64,000 nucleotides of DNA. Origin: Calliopum simillimum. Lineage: Eukaryota; Arthropoda; Insecta; Diptera; Lauxaniidae. The stretch covers positions 79,776,909 through 79,840,908 of the forward strand of contig OX638368.1 of the NCBI GenBank assembly GCA_951812925.1, in the 5' to 3' direction. Positions 31,934 to 42,996 of this stretch are shown in pieces. Each line of letters opens with the position of its first letter. Position 1 is the first letter of the stretch. The notes below the pieces were generated by a model that saw nothing but the letters and a program-made list of their open reading frames with translations, was not told where the DNA came from and made no database searches. The translations under genes and the position numbers were made by a program.

Positions 31934-33018
31934 CCCAATGTGCACAAAAACGGATGAGGATCCGTTTCGAATCCATTACGAGTTCATAAAGGTATAAAAA
32001 ACGTAATCCGCGGTAACGGATCCATTTCGAACCCGTAACGTACATCAAAAACGAATTCAAAACGCTTTGTTTAGATAAAAAAAAAACATTTTGAAGCGCT
32101 TATTAGCGAATAAAAAAAAATTAAATTCCGCAGTGCGGGCCCCTTTCGAATCCGAAAACGAATTCAAAATGGATTTGCTTTTAAATATGTTAATGCTGTA
32201 TATTTACAGAAAAAAACCTTTTTGATGCGCCTATTAGCAATTTAAAAATTATAAAAAGAAAAAAAGGAAGAAAAATAAAGGGTAAAAATCCACCTCTGGT
32301 AGGATTCGAACCTGGGCAAATCCGTTTCGATTCCGTAAATACTTCAAATACGAACTCAAAACGGATTTGCTTTATTTAATTTTAATGATAAAAAAAATAT
32401 TTTTGATTTGTTTTTTTTTTTTCTTTTTATTTTATTGCGTATGATTTTTTGTAAACTTTTCAAACTCTGTTTGAAAAAATGTTTTTGATTCCAAATTTCA
32501 GTATATAACATTTTTTATCAAAAGAAGGGAAGAAAAATAACACAGAATACTTATAAAAAAACAACAGAAATTTGCTTAATATACAAACTTTAAATCTCAA
32601 CATCAAATAAGTCTACATCAGTTAAGTAAACATCATATCGGTCAATAGCCTAGTTGTCTAACGTCTCGTGTATGAAAGAGTAATACCCCGGGAGCCTGAG
32701 TTCGACTCCCGGCCGGGCTAGTAGTTTTTTTTTTTTTTTGTTATTTTGTTTTTTTTAATTAAAAATAAGCGCTTCACCCTGTTTTCTTTTTTTTTATAAG
32801 CGGCATTAATAAAAGCGAATCCGTTTTGAATTCGTTTTTGATGTACATTACAGGTTCGAAACGGATCCATAAAAGAAGAAAAAACGATTCGTTTTTTTTT
32901 TAGGAATCCTTCCCGCAAACGGATCAGTAACGGATACTTAACGGATTCCGTAACGGATAAAAAGAACGAAAATATGAACCCGTTACGGATGCGAAACGAG
33001 TCCGTTTGGCACACTGGG
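31934..33018 (+). mobile_element. CCCARTGTGC TIR element, copy 4, nested in copy 3
   Basis: Complete element from CCCAATGTGC to GCACACTGGG, flanked by AA on both sides (31932-31933, 33019-33020). It has a short internal deletion (the 'aacttatg' part after 'gaatccgaa' near 32153). The tRNA-like segment is at about 32640-32720. Confidence 0.88.
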
Positions 33019-33020
33019 AA

Positions 33021-34125
33021 CCCAATGTGCACAAAAACGGATAAGGATCCGTTTCGAATCCATTACGAGTTCATAAAGGTATAAAAAACGTAATCCGCGG
33101 TAACGGATCCATTTCGAACCCGTAACGTACATCAAAAACGAATTCAAAACCCTTTGTTTAGATAAAAAAAAAAAACATTTTGAAGTGCTTATTAGCGAAT
33201 AAAAAAAAAATTAAATTCCGCAGTGCGGGCCCGTTTCGAATCCGAAACTTATGTAAAAACGAATTCAAAACGGATTTGCTTTTAAATATGTTAATGCTGT
33301 ATATTTACAAAAAAAAACAGTTTTGATGCGCCTATTAGCAATTAAAAAATAATAAAAAGAAAAAAAAGGAAGAAAAATAATGGGTAAAAATCCACCTCTG
33401 GTAGGATTCGAACCTGGGCAAATCCGTTTCGATTCCGTAAATACTTCAAATACGAACTAAAAACGGATTTGCTTTATTTAATTTTTATGATATAAAAAAT
33501 ATTTTTGATTTGTTTTTTTTTTTCTTTTTATTTTATTGCGTATGATTTTTTGTAAACTTTTCAAACTCTGTTTGAAAAAATGTTTTTGATTCCAAATTTG
33601 AGTATATAACATTTTTTATCAAAAGAAGGGAAGAAAAACAACAGAATACTTACAAAAAAACAACAGAAATTTGTTTAATATACAAACTTTAAATCTCAAC
33701 ATCAAATAAGTCTACATCAGTTAAGTAAACATCATATCGGTCAATAGCCTAGTTGCCTAACGTCTCGTGTATGAAAGAGTAATACCCCGGGAGCCTGAGT
33801 TCGACTCCCGGCCGGGCTAGTAATTTTTTTTTTTTTTTTGTTATTTTGCTTTTTTTAATTAAAAATAAGCGCTTCACCCTGTTTTCTTTTTTTTTATAAG
33901 CAGCATTAACATTATTAAAAGCGAATCCGTTTTGAATTCGTTTTTGATGTACGTTACAGGTTCGAAACGGATCCATAAAAGAAGAAAAAACGATTCGTTT
34001 TTTTTTTTAGGAATCCTTCCCGCAAACGGATCAGTAACGGATACGTAACGGATTCCGTAACGGATAAAAAGAACGAAAATATGAACCCGTTACGGATCCG
34101 AAACGAGTCCGTTTGGCACACTGGG
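33021..34125 (+). mobile_element. CCCARTGTGC TIR element, copy 5, nested in copy 3
   Basis: Complete element directly following copy 4 with only the dinucleotide AA between them, and AA again at 34126-34127. The two inner copies sit at one target, as if the second insertion used the AA duplication made by the first. The tRNA-like segment is at about 33745-33822. Confidence 0.88.
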
Positions 34126-35051
34126 AATGCTGCTTACGAAAAAAAAGAAAATTGGTGAAGCGCTTATTTTTAATTAAAAAAAGAAAATAAAACAAAAAAA
34201 TTACTAGCCCGGCCGAGTGGCGAACCCAGGCTCCCGGAGTATCACTTTTCATACACGAGACGTTAGAAAACTAGGCTATTGATCGATATGATGTAGACTT
34301 ATCTGATGTTGAGATTTAAAGTTCGTATATAAAAAATTTCTATTGTTTTTTTTTTATTAGTATTCTCTTCCCTTCTTTTGATAAAAAATATTACATACTC
34401 AAATTTGGAATCAAAAACGTTTCTTCAAACAGAGTTTGAAAAGTTTACAAAAAATCGTACGCAATAAGATAGAATGATAAAAAAAAACAAATCAAAAATG
34501 GTTTTTTCAACATCATTAACATAAATTGAAGCAAATCCGTTTTGAGTTCGTATTTGAAGTATTTACGGATTCGAAACGGATTTACTCAGGTTCGAATCCT
34601 ACCACAGGTGGATTTTTATCCTTTATTTTTCTTCTTTTTTTCTTTTTTTAATTGTTAATAAGCGCATCAAAACGGTTTTTTCTGTAAATATACAAATTAA
34701 CATTTTTAAAAGCGAATCCGTTTTGAATTCGTTTTTACATACGTTTCGGATTCGAAACGGGTTCGCACTGCGGAATTACCCGTGTTGGAATCCTACCTTA
34801 GGCGGATCGATAATTTTGTTCCTCTTTATTTATTTTTATTTTTTTTAATAGCCAATAAGCGCTTCAAAATGTTTTTTTTTTTATTTAAACACAGCATTAA
34901 AATTATTAAAAATAAATCTGTTTTGAATTCGTTCTTGATGTACGTTACGGGTTCGAAATGTATCCGTTACCGCGGATTACGTTTTTTATCCCTTTATGAA
35001 TTCGTAACGGGTTCGAAACAGATCCTCATCCGTTTTTGTGCACATTGGGAA

Positions 35052-35529
35052 CCGACTGATTTTGACTTATTCCGTTGCTTAAGATTTTTTTTTTTTTTTT
35101 CAAATTTAAATATGAGTGTTGACAAAAATTATGAAAAGGGTAAAATTTTGTATTGAACTTAAAGGACATAGACAAAATTAAAATGCGCGTACCTACGTGG
35201 TTAAACCCAATTAACAAAAATATATAACGCTTCCTACAAAAAGGGTTACACCAAATAAGTAATTTGTAATGAAATGTACAGGTCAGTCTTTAGACGCCGA
35301 AATGTCGTGTGGATCATATTTGTTTTTTTACTCCTTTTTATATTTATGCATCTGTACTAAAAAATTGCTTCAGCAAATTTTTTCTACCTAAAATCACTCG
35401 CATTTACCAAAAATGCAGTTTGAAATGTGTTGATACTGACGATCTTTTAACCCTTTTCATAATTCATTACATTCATATTTAAATTTGAAAAAAAAAATCT
35501 TAAGTGACTGAATAAGTCAAAACAGTCGG
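35052..35529. mobile_element. Palindromic MITE, CCGACTG termini
   Basis: It starts CCGACTGATTTTGACTTATT and ends AATAAGTCAAAACAGTCGG. The inverted match continues inward through 'cttaagattttttttttt' and 'caaatttaaatatga' for about 90 bases, with a unique centre. A TSD could not be fixed because the left flank is the end of another element. Confidence 0.75.
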
Positions 35530-35816
35530 CTACGAATTATCATAAACTGCAACTGTTTTTCGACTTAATAAGTTGACGAGCTACTGCTTCTCCGACTTAA
35601 TAAGTTGACGAGCTGTTGTTGCTTCGACTTGGAAATTTTTCAAAAGTTTCAGTCGCAGCAAAACGACAACTGTCGAAGTCGTTAAAAAATAAGTGCTTCG
35701 TATTTTGTCAACTGCAGGTTTTTGCGTGTGCTTTGAGTTCAACTTGTTTAATTGTCGCAACCAGAAGTTTAAGCAACAGCAGAAACTGTGAAAGAAATGT
35801 CAACTTTTTAAACGCT
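35530..35816. mobile_element. Short internally deleted relative of the giant palindrome family
   Basis: The left part (about 35533-35600: 'caactgtttttcgacttaat', 'aagttgacgagct', duplicated once) matches the reverse complement of the right end of 22084-28306. The right part (about 35675-35816: 'gtcgaagtcgttaaaaaata' to 'ttaaacgctgg') matches the reverse complement of its left end. The 5 kb of palindromic arms are missing, as expected of a deletion derivative. Confidence 0.7.
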
Positions 35817-35872
35817 GGAATTGCCTAGCATGAGTGGAGGTAGAACTATATTGCTTCATCTTCTATTGATTA

Positions 35873-36516
35873 CACAGGCCCACAAAAAAAAAAAAGTACT
35901 GTAGTAGAAAGTTGAGGTACCATACGGTATGGTTTTCAATGTGCTAAAAACGAATCCGAGCTCAGAATTTAGCCATCACCCTCAGATTTTGAGATATCCC
36001 TGCTTAAAGTTGCAGAAAGCGCTGTTTTCAGGTTTATGGTGCAGTTGCAGGAAATGTGGTAGCTCCATTTTTTCAATGACATCTAATAGCTACAAACTTC
36101 CTTATAAAACTCTGCCTTCAAACTTTTCCGATTGGACTCTTACTTTCAGAGTTATCTTACTTTGAAGTAAAGGGTTATCATTTTTAAATGTTAAATGGAT
36201 TTTACGCTACAAATATAATGTAGTGCTTTGTATGGGGGTTGAGATACGTTTACTTCAAACGATGATATCTCAGGAAGTAAAAGTCCAATCGAAAAAATTA
36301 GAATGCATAGTTTTATAAAGAAGATTATGACCATTTGATTCTATTAAAAATATGGAACTACATCGTTTCCTGGAACTGCACCATAAGCCTGAAAACAGTG
36401 CTTCCTGCAACTTTATGCCAGAATATCTCAAAATCTGAGGGTGATGGCTGAATTCCATACCGTATGGTACCTCAACTTTCTACTACAGGACTTTTTTTTT
36501 TTTTTGTGGTCCTGTG
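35873..36516. mobile_element. MITE with CACAGG termini and TTA target duplication
   Basis: It begins CACAGGCCCACAAAA and ends TTTTGTGGTCCTGTG, with a TTA on each side (35870-35872 and 36517-36519). Inverted arms of about 240 bases share 'gtagaaagttgaggtaccat' and 'tgagggtgatggct' motifs, with about 15-20% divergence. A 3 bp TWA duplication is the signature of PIF/Harbinger transposition; the superfamily is inferred from that only. Confidence 0.8.
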
Positions 36517-36519
36517 TTA

Positions 36520-38887
36520 TCATTGCTTTGGTTTTTGTAAGGATCAGAGTTAAATTATTGTCAGGCCATGGGCATAAATTATTTATTTAAATTTAGCTTT
36601 TTAATTTTGTAATAAGACAGTATTAAAGGATTAAAATCTTTAAAAAAACGAGTGTTTTACAACAACCGGAAAAATTGTACAATTTGACTGCCTCATTGAG
36701 AATATTTTAATACTTCATGTTTCTATCAGGCATTTTTGATAGGTATCATCGCTGTGAGTTGAGTTACGAGTGTCAGGTTTCCTTTATATTTTCTTCTCAT
36801 ATATCTGAAATTATGACAACATATTTATACTCGAAAGCAGTGAAGCTTTTCTATTTAGAACAAAATCACGCTACTCAGTTTTGTGGGCGTCAGTTTGGAC
36901 CGACTTTGGGTTTCGTTTGAGCCAATCCAACACCATAACGTCTTTCGGGGGTGACATTGGTCTGATCAAATCTTACCCCAAATACCTACTTTTCAATATA
37001 CTCCTATATAAAAATAACTTGGGCAGTGTTTAAACTCTAGCGTATTCGCATCACACGATGCTACGAGAGTCGTTCTATCGCTAGTAGCGATTTCGCCAGC
37101 GCTATCGCTAGGATTTCATGATATCATCTTAAAACGGCCATAACTCTTGTTTCAAGGTTACCATGAAATCACACAAGGAAACATTTTTCAGAACATCTAA
37201 GCCCATTATAACATGTTTTTATTGGTTTTTTTGACTGCTTTTTTTTTCTTCCAAAAACTGAGTTATAATGGGTTAATGTGTTCCACAAAAAAATATTCTA
37301 TGGAAAATTCCACTAGTGCTCACCAAAAAGACAAGAAATGCTTAAAACCTCAGAATAATACCTAAAAGATTAATAAAAATAGGTATTTCAAATAATAGTC
37401 GAGCGATTCGCTACTCTGTTTAAAAATTTTTGCTTGTAAATTCTCGTCGCTCTTGTCACTCCAAATGGAGACTCGACTTTTTAGTGCTTAGCGACTGGTG
37501 TTGAAATTCCCCCGTTTTAGGTGTAATTTTTGTACCTTTTTAAGACAGAGTAAAAATGCTTCATATGTGGGGGATGTACAGGGTTAAATTTTTCTACAAA
37601 AATATTCCTCGTACTATAAAAGTTTCCTGAACACATGATTCACCTCAACTGTAAAAGTCCAATAGTTTATCATGATATTTTGCAAAAAACCTGAAACTGT
37701 TGTATAGTGTCATTATGTCAGTATATAAGATATACAATTATAATTCCATGATTTTGTTATTTTTCATTTAAGTCTTAAAAAGACTCAAATCTTAGTGCTA
37801 AAACATTATGAAGGACGATATGAGTGTAGTACACTTAAAGTTTTACAACTTTTTTGTAAACACAAGAAAAACAAAAAATATCGTTGTTACAGTCGTCAAA
37901 CGATTAGTTACATATGTATGTACGCACAAATGTAACAAATTGAACGTATATAGGTCCTAAAACTGATTCTGCGCATTATAACAAACAAAAAAACTGAAAA
38001 AGTAATCAATATAAAATTTTTCATTTTAGTAAAATAATTTAGCAAAAATTAAAAAAAATTTTTACATATACCGTATTGTACATAGCAATTGTATGAAATA
38101 TCATTAAATGAACATGTTTTCTAACCTGTTTGGATTTCTTATTCACTTAGAGATGTTCAAACCAAAGTACTTTTTTTAAACAGTTTCAACTGTTATTACT
38201 TCTTAAAACTTTTTATTTATAAAATTACTGTATTATTATAGTAATTTTGTAGTTTTAAAAAATATTTGCAATTTTAACGAAACAAATTTATTTAACAGAA
38301 TTAAAAAGGCTGCCTTTATAGGCAACTTTTTTCAATTTTTAAAGTATACACCCAAATGTCAAACGAATTAGTGATGTTATGATGTCTTAATCTAAACTTT
38401 TTTGGGTAACCGGTACAATATTTGAATTATACGTCCCATGCCTAAAAAAGCTTCTTTACGAATAGATAAAAAAAAAATATTTTACTGTGAAATTATAACA
38501 TAAAGTATTAAAAAGCAAAAATTTCAAATTCTTTTGTTTTTTTCTCTTTTGCCTATTATTTTTTGGGGTCAGAAACAGGTAAAGAAATGTACCAATAGAT
38601 ATATAAAAGGTGGATAAAATTTCCTTTAAAATGCTTTATTAAAAAATTACTTAGATTAAAAATTTACTGAAATATACCCACTCAATATAGCCTAATATTT
38701 TTGAAAAATTATAAAATGTCCCCAAAAATATCTGAAAAAAAAAAAAATCATTTGTATTCCTCGGTCGATTCTAATTATTTTTTGCCTTAACAATTTTCTC
38801 GTTGGTTTTATATAAAAACAAGTTTTTCCAACCGCTCAAACAAAATTTCCATGTTCGAGTAGCCATGGATTAGGTTAGATCCAGGAG
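36520..38887. other. AT-rich stretch, no gene seen
   Basis: No domain-bearing frame. Near 37032 'cagtgtttaaactctagcg' resembles the left end of the element at 22084, followed by 'gctatcgctag' rich sequence to about 37500, possibly a decayed element. 37115-37140 ('gatttcatgatatcatctta') recurs at about 47583-47610. Confidence 0.45.
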
Positions 38888-38895
38888 ATGACCAT

Positions 38896-39570
38896 TAGGC
38901 ATGCGCTTATTTTACGATTTTCTGATTTTCGTTCATGCCGCCCCCTGAAATCCTTCTAATAGTCATAAAAACAAATACTATGAAGTTTCACGGCGATCGG
39001 ATAACGATAACCCGGCCCGCAAGAGAGGTCAAGGTCAAGTTGAGGTTTCAGGCAAAAAATAATGATAATTTTTTTTAAATTTAATTAAATTAGTCAAAGC
39101 ATAACTTTATCTTATAGCAAATTGAAATACCTTTCCAACAAGCTATAATTGTTTAAAATCGGGTAATAAATACGAATTCTATGAATTTTTCTTTTACGGC
39201 ATAAACAAAATTGCCGCAAAATACCTTATGTAGTAGAATAGCATTTTGCGGCAATTTTGCTAATGTCGATAAAAGAAAAATTCATAGAATTCGTATTTAT
39301 TACCCGATTTTAAACAATTATAGCTTGTTGGAAAGGTATTTCAATTTGCTATAAGATAAAGTTATGCTTTGACTAATTTAATTAAGTTTAAAAAAAATTT
39401 TCATTATGTTTTGCCTGAAACCTCAACTTGACCTTGACCTCTCTTGCGGGCCGGGTTATCGTTATTCGATCGCCGTGAAACTTCATAGTATTTGTTTTTA
39501 TGACCATTAGAAGGATTTCAGGGGGCGGCATGAACGAAAATCTGAAAATCGTAAAATAAGCGCATGCCTA
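38896..39570. mobile_element. Palindromic MITE, TAGGCATGCGC family, copy 2
   Basis: Same termini as copy 1, flanked by the 8 bp duplication ATGACCAT (38888-38895, 39571-39578). The halves are almost perfect reverse complements to the centre (about 39225), where 'ttttgcggcaattttgc' occurs in both arms. It is longer than copy 1, which lost part of the centre. Confidence 0.92.
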
Positions 39571-39672
39571 ATGACCATGTTGTCATCATTAACTTGAGCC
39601 TTGAAATGGGCCCATTGTATACCCGACAGTAAGAGCTTTAGCAAAAAAGTCTAAGAAAACCACTTGGATGAT

Positions 39673-40825
39673 CTCGGCTACCCCCCTATGTGAAAGTTCA
39701 TTCAATTCTATGAAGGAACTATACCTCTGCGTTCAACTTTATTTCGGCGCATTTTTGATCGAAAATTTTACCTTTTATTAATATTTCTTTTATTTTCATA
39801 CTAAATTTAAAAAATTTTTATAAAGACAATAGTAATGTCATTATTTGATTTGGCTGATATTCTGTCAGTAATCAATAAAATTGGGTTCTGTTTTCACGAA
39901 AAATTTACTTGATAGCGTGGAATTGATTATATTTATTCCAAAAAATTATATCGGTCAAATAACCGATTTCAAAATAAACGAGTCATATTTTTACTTGGAT
40001 TTTTCAATCGAAACACCAACCCAAGTATTTTTGGATGCTAGGATGCCGAATCTGACACTCATTTTTTTCCAGGGCAACTTCTAGTGGCAGTTTTAGGTTT
40101 AGGTTTTTTTAATTTTACAGAACAATATACCAAAAATCCATGTAAAAATATGAATTGTTATAATAAATCGGTTATTTGACCGATATAATTTTTTGGAATA
40201 AATATAATCAATTCCACGCTATCAAGTAAACTTTTCTTAAAAACAACCCAATTTTATTGATTACTGACAGAATACCAGCCAAATCATATAATGATATAAC
40301 TTTTGTCTCTATAAGAATTTTGAAAATTAAGCATAAAAATAAATATACGCAAGGTAAAATTTTCAATCGAAAATGCGCCGAACTAAAGTTGAACGTAGAG
40401 GTATGGTTTCTTGGGCAAATATTCATAGGATTGAATGAACTTTCAGCCTAGGTTGGTGTTTTGTTTGAAAAAATTCATCCAAAAATATGAATCGTTTATT
40501 TTGAAAGTCGGTCATAATAATCGGCTATTTGACCCACATCAATTTTTTAAATATATAGCATCGATTCCACACTATCAAGTAAACTTCTTATTTAAACATA
40601 ACCCAATTTAATTGATTACTGACAGAATACCAGCCAAATCATATAATGACATTAATTTTGTCTTTATAAAAAATTTTTAAAATTTAGTATGAAAATAAAA
40701 AAAATATTAATAAAAGGTAAAATTTTCGATCAAAAATGCGCCAACTAAAGTTGAGCGCAGAGGTATAGTTCCTTGAGCAAATATTCATAGAATTGAATGA
40801 ACTTTCACATAGGGGGGTAGCCGAG
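39673..40825. mobile_element. Three-armed inverted-repeat element, CTCGGCTACCCCCC termini
   Basis: The outer ends CTCGGCTACCCCCCTATGTG and its complement match. The left arm (39673-40075) pairs with a right arm at about 40140-40450; then a second, diverged right arm follows to 40825 (repeating 'aattttcgatcaaaaatgcg', 'cagaggtatagttcc' and 'attgaatgaactttc'). Each arm contains a version of 'gatagcgtggaattgattat' or its complement. No TSD was found. Confidence 0.7.
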
Positions 40826-40860
40826 GTCGATAAAATTTCGTCCATACAATTTGACCCACC

Positions 40861-41155
40861 CTAATATATGTATATAAAACATATATACTTCAATATGGAT
40901 TTAACACACAATCCAGATAGTGAGTCAAGCAATTCAAAATTGAAATGACCAAAGTTGCTTCTACGTCTTAGCGCAAGCGCTGGACACTCGCAAAAGAAAT
41001 GTAAGGCTGTTTCTTCCATATCAAAGTCTTTACAACTTCTATAAAGGTCGCCAAAGTTTGAGAAACCTAAACGCGATAGGTTAGCCATATTTCTGTCCAT
41101 TTTTACCCTAAAAAATTTTTCGATAATGCATTCTGAAGGAAACTTTATCTTCTTT
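40861..41155 (-). pseudogene. C-terminal fragment of a LINE ORF2 (RNase H/zinc-knuckle end)
   Basis: The minus-strand frame includes NLSRLGF, CKDFDMEETALHFFCECPAL and SVKSILKYI-like sequence (here CVKSILKYI). It aligns by eye with the last about 75 residues of the LINE ORF2 at 8790-9010 (LCRHLGQMGF, HYLCQCPAL, KILKYIKAS), so it is a related but different LINE of the same group. The first Cys of the knuckle is changed (YRSCKD for the usual CRWCG). Only the 3' part survives. Confidence 0.7.
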
Positions 41156-41186
41156 TTACATATTCTGCTATGTCTTTACATATCTA

Positions 41187-42421
41187 CGTAGGGCCTAAGA
41201 AAAGTTCGCTTAGTTGGTGTCATGTTATAAATTTTTAGTAAATCAAAAAATTTCGTATTATTTGTTATAGTCTTACGATATATCATTTTAATTTTCAGAA
41301 AGATCGGTCAAAATGGAGAGAAGAAAACGTAAAATTCGTGAAACAATGTCAGCAGATATTCCAATGCCAACGCAGCAAGAGATTCGGTTTGCTATTCTTT
41401 TTGGATTTCGAGGTAAGCTAAAGCCTATGGAAATATTTAATGAATGCCAAATAGCATTTGAAGTTAATGCCCCATCCCTCGTGACTATTTCAATGTGGTC
41501 GCGAAGATTCCAGACAGGTCATTTTTCTGTGGAGGACGAACCTCGAGAAGGCCGCCCAAAATCTTCGACTGATTATGAATGTGTAGCGCTGGTTAAGTCT
41601 AAAATTGACGAAGATCCAAGATTGACCCAGGAAATCATTGCTGAGGAACTGGGCTTGAATGCCATGGCTGTATCGCAAATATTAAAAAATTGATCTTGGA
41701 TACGCGGAGAAATCTGCACGATGGGTTTCTAGAATTTTAAGTGATGCTCAAAAAGAGGCATGTGTGCGTTTTGCTAAGTATTTTCTTCAAAAATTCAAAA
41801 ACGGAGGGTCTAACACCTTCAAGAAAATTTTAACAGGTGATGAAGCATGGTTTTAGAAGTACGACCCTGAAACCAAACAACAATCCATGGTATGGAGCCC
41901 AGAAAGTGCAAGTCCACCCGTTAAAGTAAAGCAAAAAAAAGTCAGCAACATAAGTAATGATGCCAGTTTTCTTCACCAGAGAGAAAGTTGTAGCTGCTAT
42001 TCCTTTGGAAAAAGGTCAGACGGTTACTGCTTAGTGGTATACTGAAACCTGTTTACCAGAAGTTTTTTCAAAATTTATTTTGAAACGCGAAACAAATGGA
42101 GCTACGCCGCTACTTTCTACACCACGATAATGCGCCAGCGCACACTGCTGAAAAAACGACCGATTTTGTTGCACTTTCAGGCATCGAAGAAATTCGTCCC
42201 GCACCTTATTCCCCAGATCTAGCGCCTTATAACTTCTGGTTGTTTCCAAAAATAAAAAAAATTTGAGAGGGAGAGTCTTCAACAGCAATGAGGAGATAAT
42301 AAATGCGGTTAATGATGAAATTGAAAAAATACAAATAGATGAAGAATAAAGTTATAAATTTAAAAAATTAAATTTAAAAGTTTTTTCAATTCAACTAAGC
42401 GAACTTTTGTTAGGCCCCTCG
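41187..42421 (+). mobile_element. Mariner element, nearly complete, inactive
   Basis: The element is flanked by TA (41185-41186 and 42422-42423). Termini CGTAGGGCCTAAGAAAAG and (complement of right end) CGAGGGGCCTAACAAAAG are inverted repeats continuing into TTCGCTTAGTTG. The length of 1235 bases is normal for mariner, and one transposase frame fills the interior. Confidence 0.92.
41313..42349 (+). pseudogene. Mariner transposase, frameshifted, with a lost catalytic Asp
   Basis: The first 126 codons (41313-41693) hold the paired helix-turn-helix region (QQEIRFAILFGFRGKLKP, VSMWSRRF-type here ISMWSRRF, GRPKSS). A 1-nt insertion near 41690 follows. The next frame has ILTGDEAWF (first catalytic D) and an in-frame TAG directly after it, then several frameshifts. 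The C-terminal third has the second catalytic D in HHDNAPAH and YSPDLAPYNFWLFPK. The third catalytic position of DD34D mariners (LAPxDFW) is Asn here. The protein is therefore dead on several counts. Confidence 0.88.
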
Positions 42422-42423
42422 TA

Positions 42424-42996
42424 TGACCCACAATATTTTTGAAGAAAAAGTGAAGTGATTTTATGAAAGGGGAAGTGGCGAAGTGTTTTTGATAGAAAAA
42501 GAGCAAAACACTTCGATTGAAGTGAAAACGACAGCACTGATTCTAACTATAATTTTTTTAAATATTAAGTCAAAAGAGAACTAAAAGTGAAGAGAAAAAG
42601 AGACTCAGTTCTTTTTCAGCTCAATCAGTTTTGGTTTTTCGATAGTGAGTGTTTCGGTGTTTTTTCTTTTTTAAGTTTAAGTAAGTTTTTTTTATATTGC
42701 TAAACATATTATTTTATCTTTATTTACTTAAATCAGTTAGAGGGGCAATCCACCAGTTAAAACTTTTCAAAAAATAATTGCTATTTTCATTGTGATAGTG
42801 CTGTTTTAGCAACGTTTTGTCATTATCTTTTAATATGATAATTCTCCACCTTTTTTTTTTTTTTTTAATTTTGCTTAAACCATTTATTCAAAAAATTAAA
42901 AATCATAATAAATTATAAAAAATAATAAATTTTGCGGGTTGCTCAGATAAACTTTTTAAAATTGCACAAAACTTTTGCTGTTTCCACCCGGTTTAT
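42424..42996. other. Unassigned sequence between mariner and the DINE-like repeat
   Basis: AG-rich then T-rich DNA without a gene. There is no recognisable repeat boundary. Confidence 0.4.

Larger units (their letters stand above)
31716..35049 (-). mobile_element. CCCARTGTGC TIR element, copy 3 (minus), split by two more copies
   Basis: The outer copy is in reverse orientation: 31716-31933 (starting CCCAGTGTGCC) continues at 34126-35049 (ending GTGCACATTGGG). Its flanks are AA (31714-31715, 35050-35051). It is cut at the internal sequence 'aatgttaa/tgctgctta', which is uninterrupted in the copy at 48504-49600. The two inserted copies are listed separately. It is the most diverged copy, fitting its being the oldest. 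Confidence 0.85.

Noticed and set aside
37020..37510. Candidate hAT-like element starting CAGTGTTTAAAC
   Set aside because: The start resembles the left end at 22084, but no matching right terminus or 8 bp duplication could be found.
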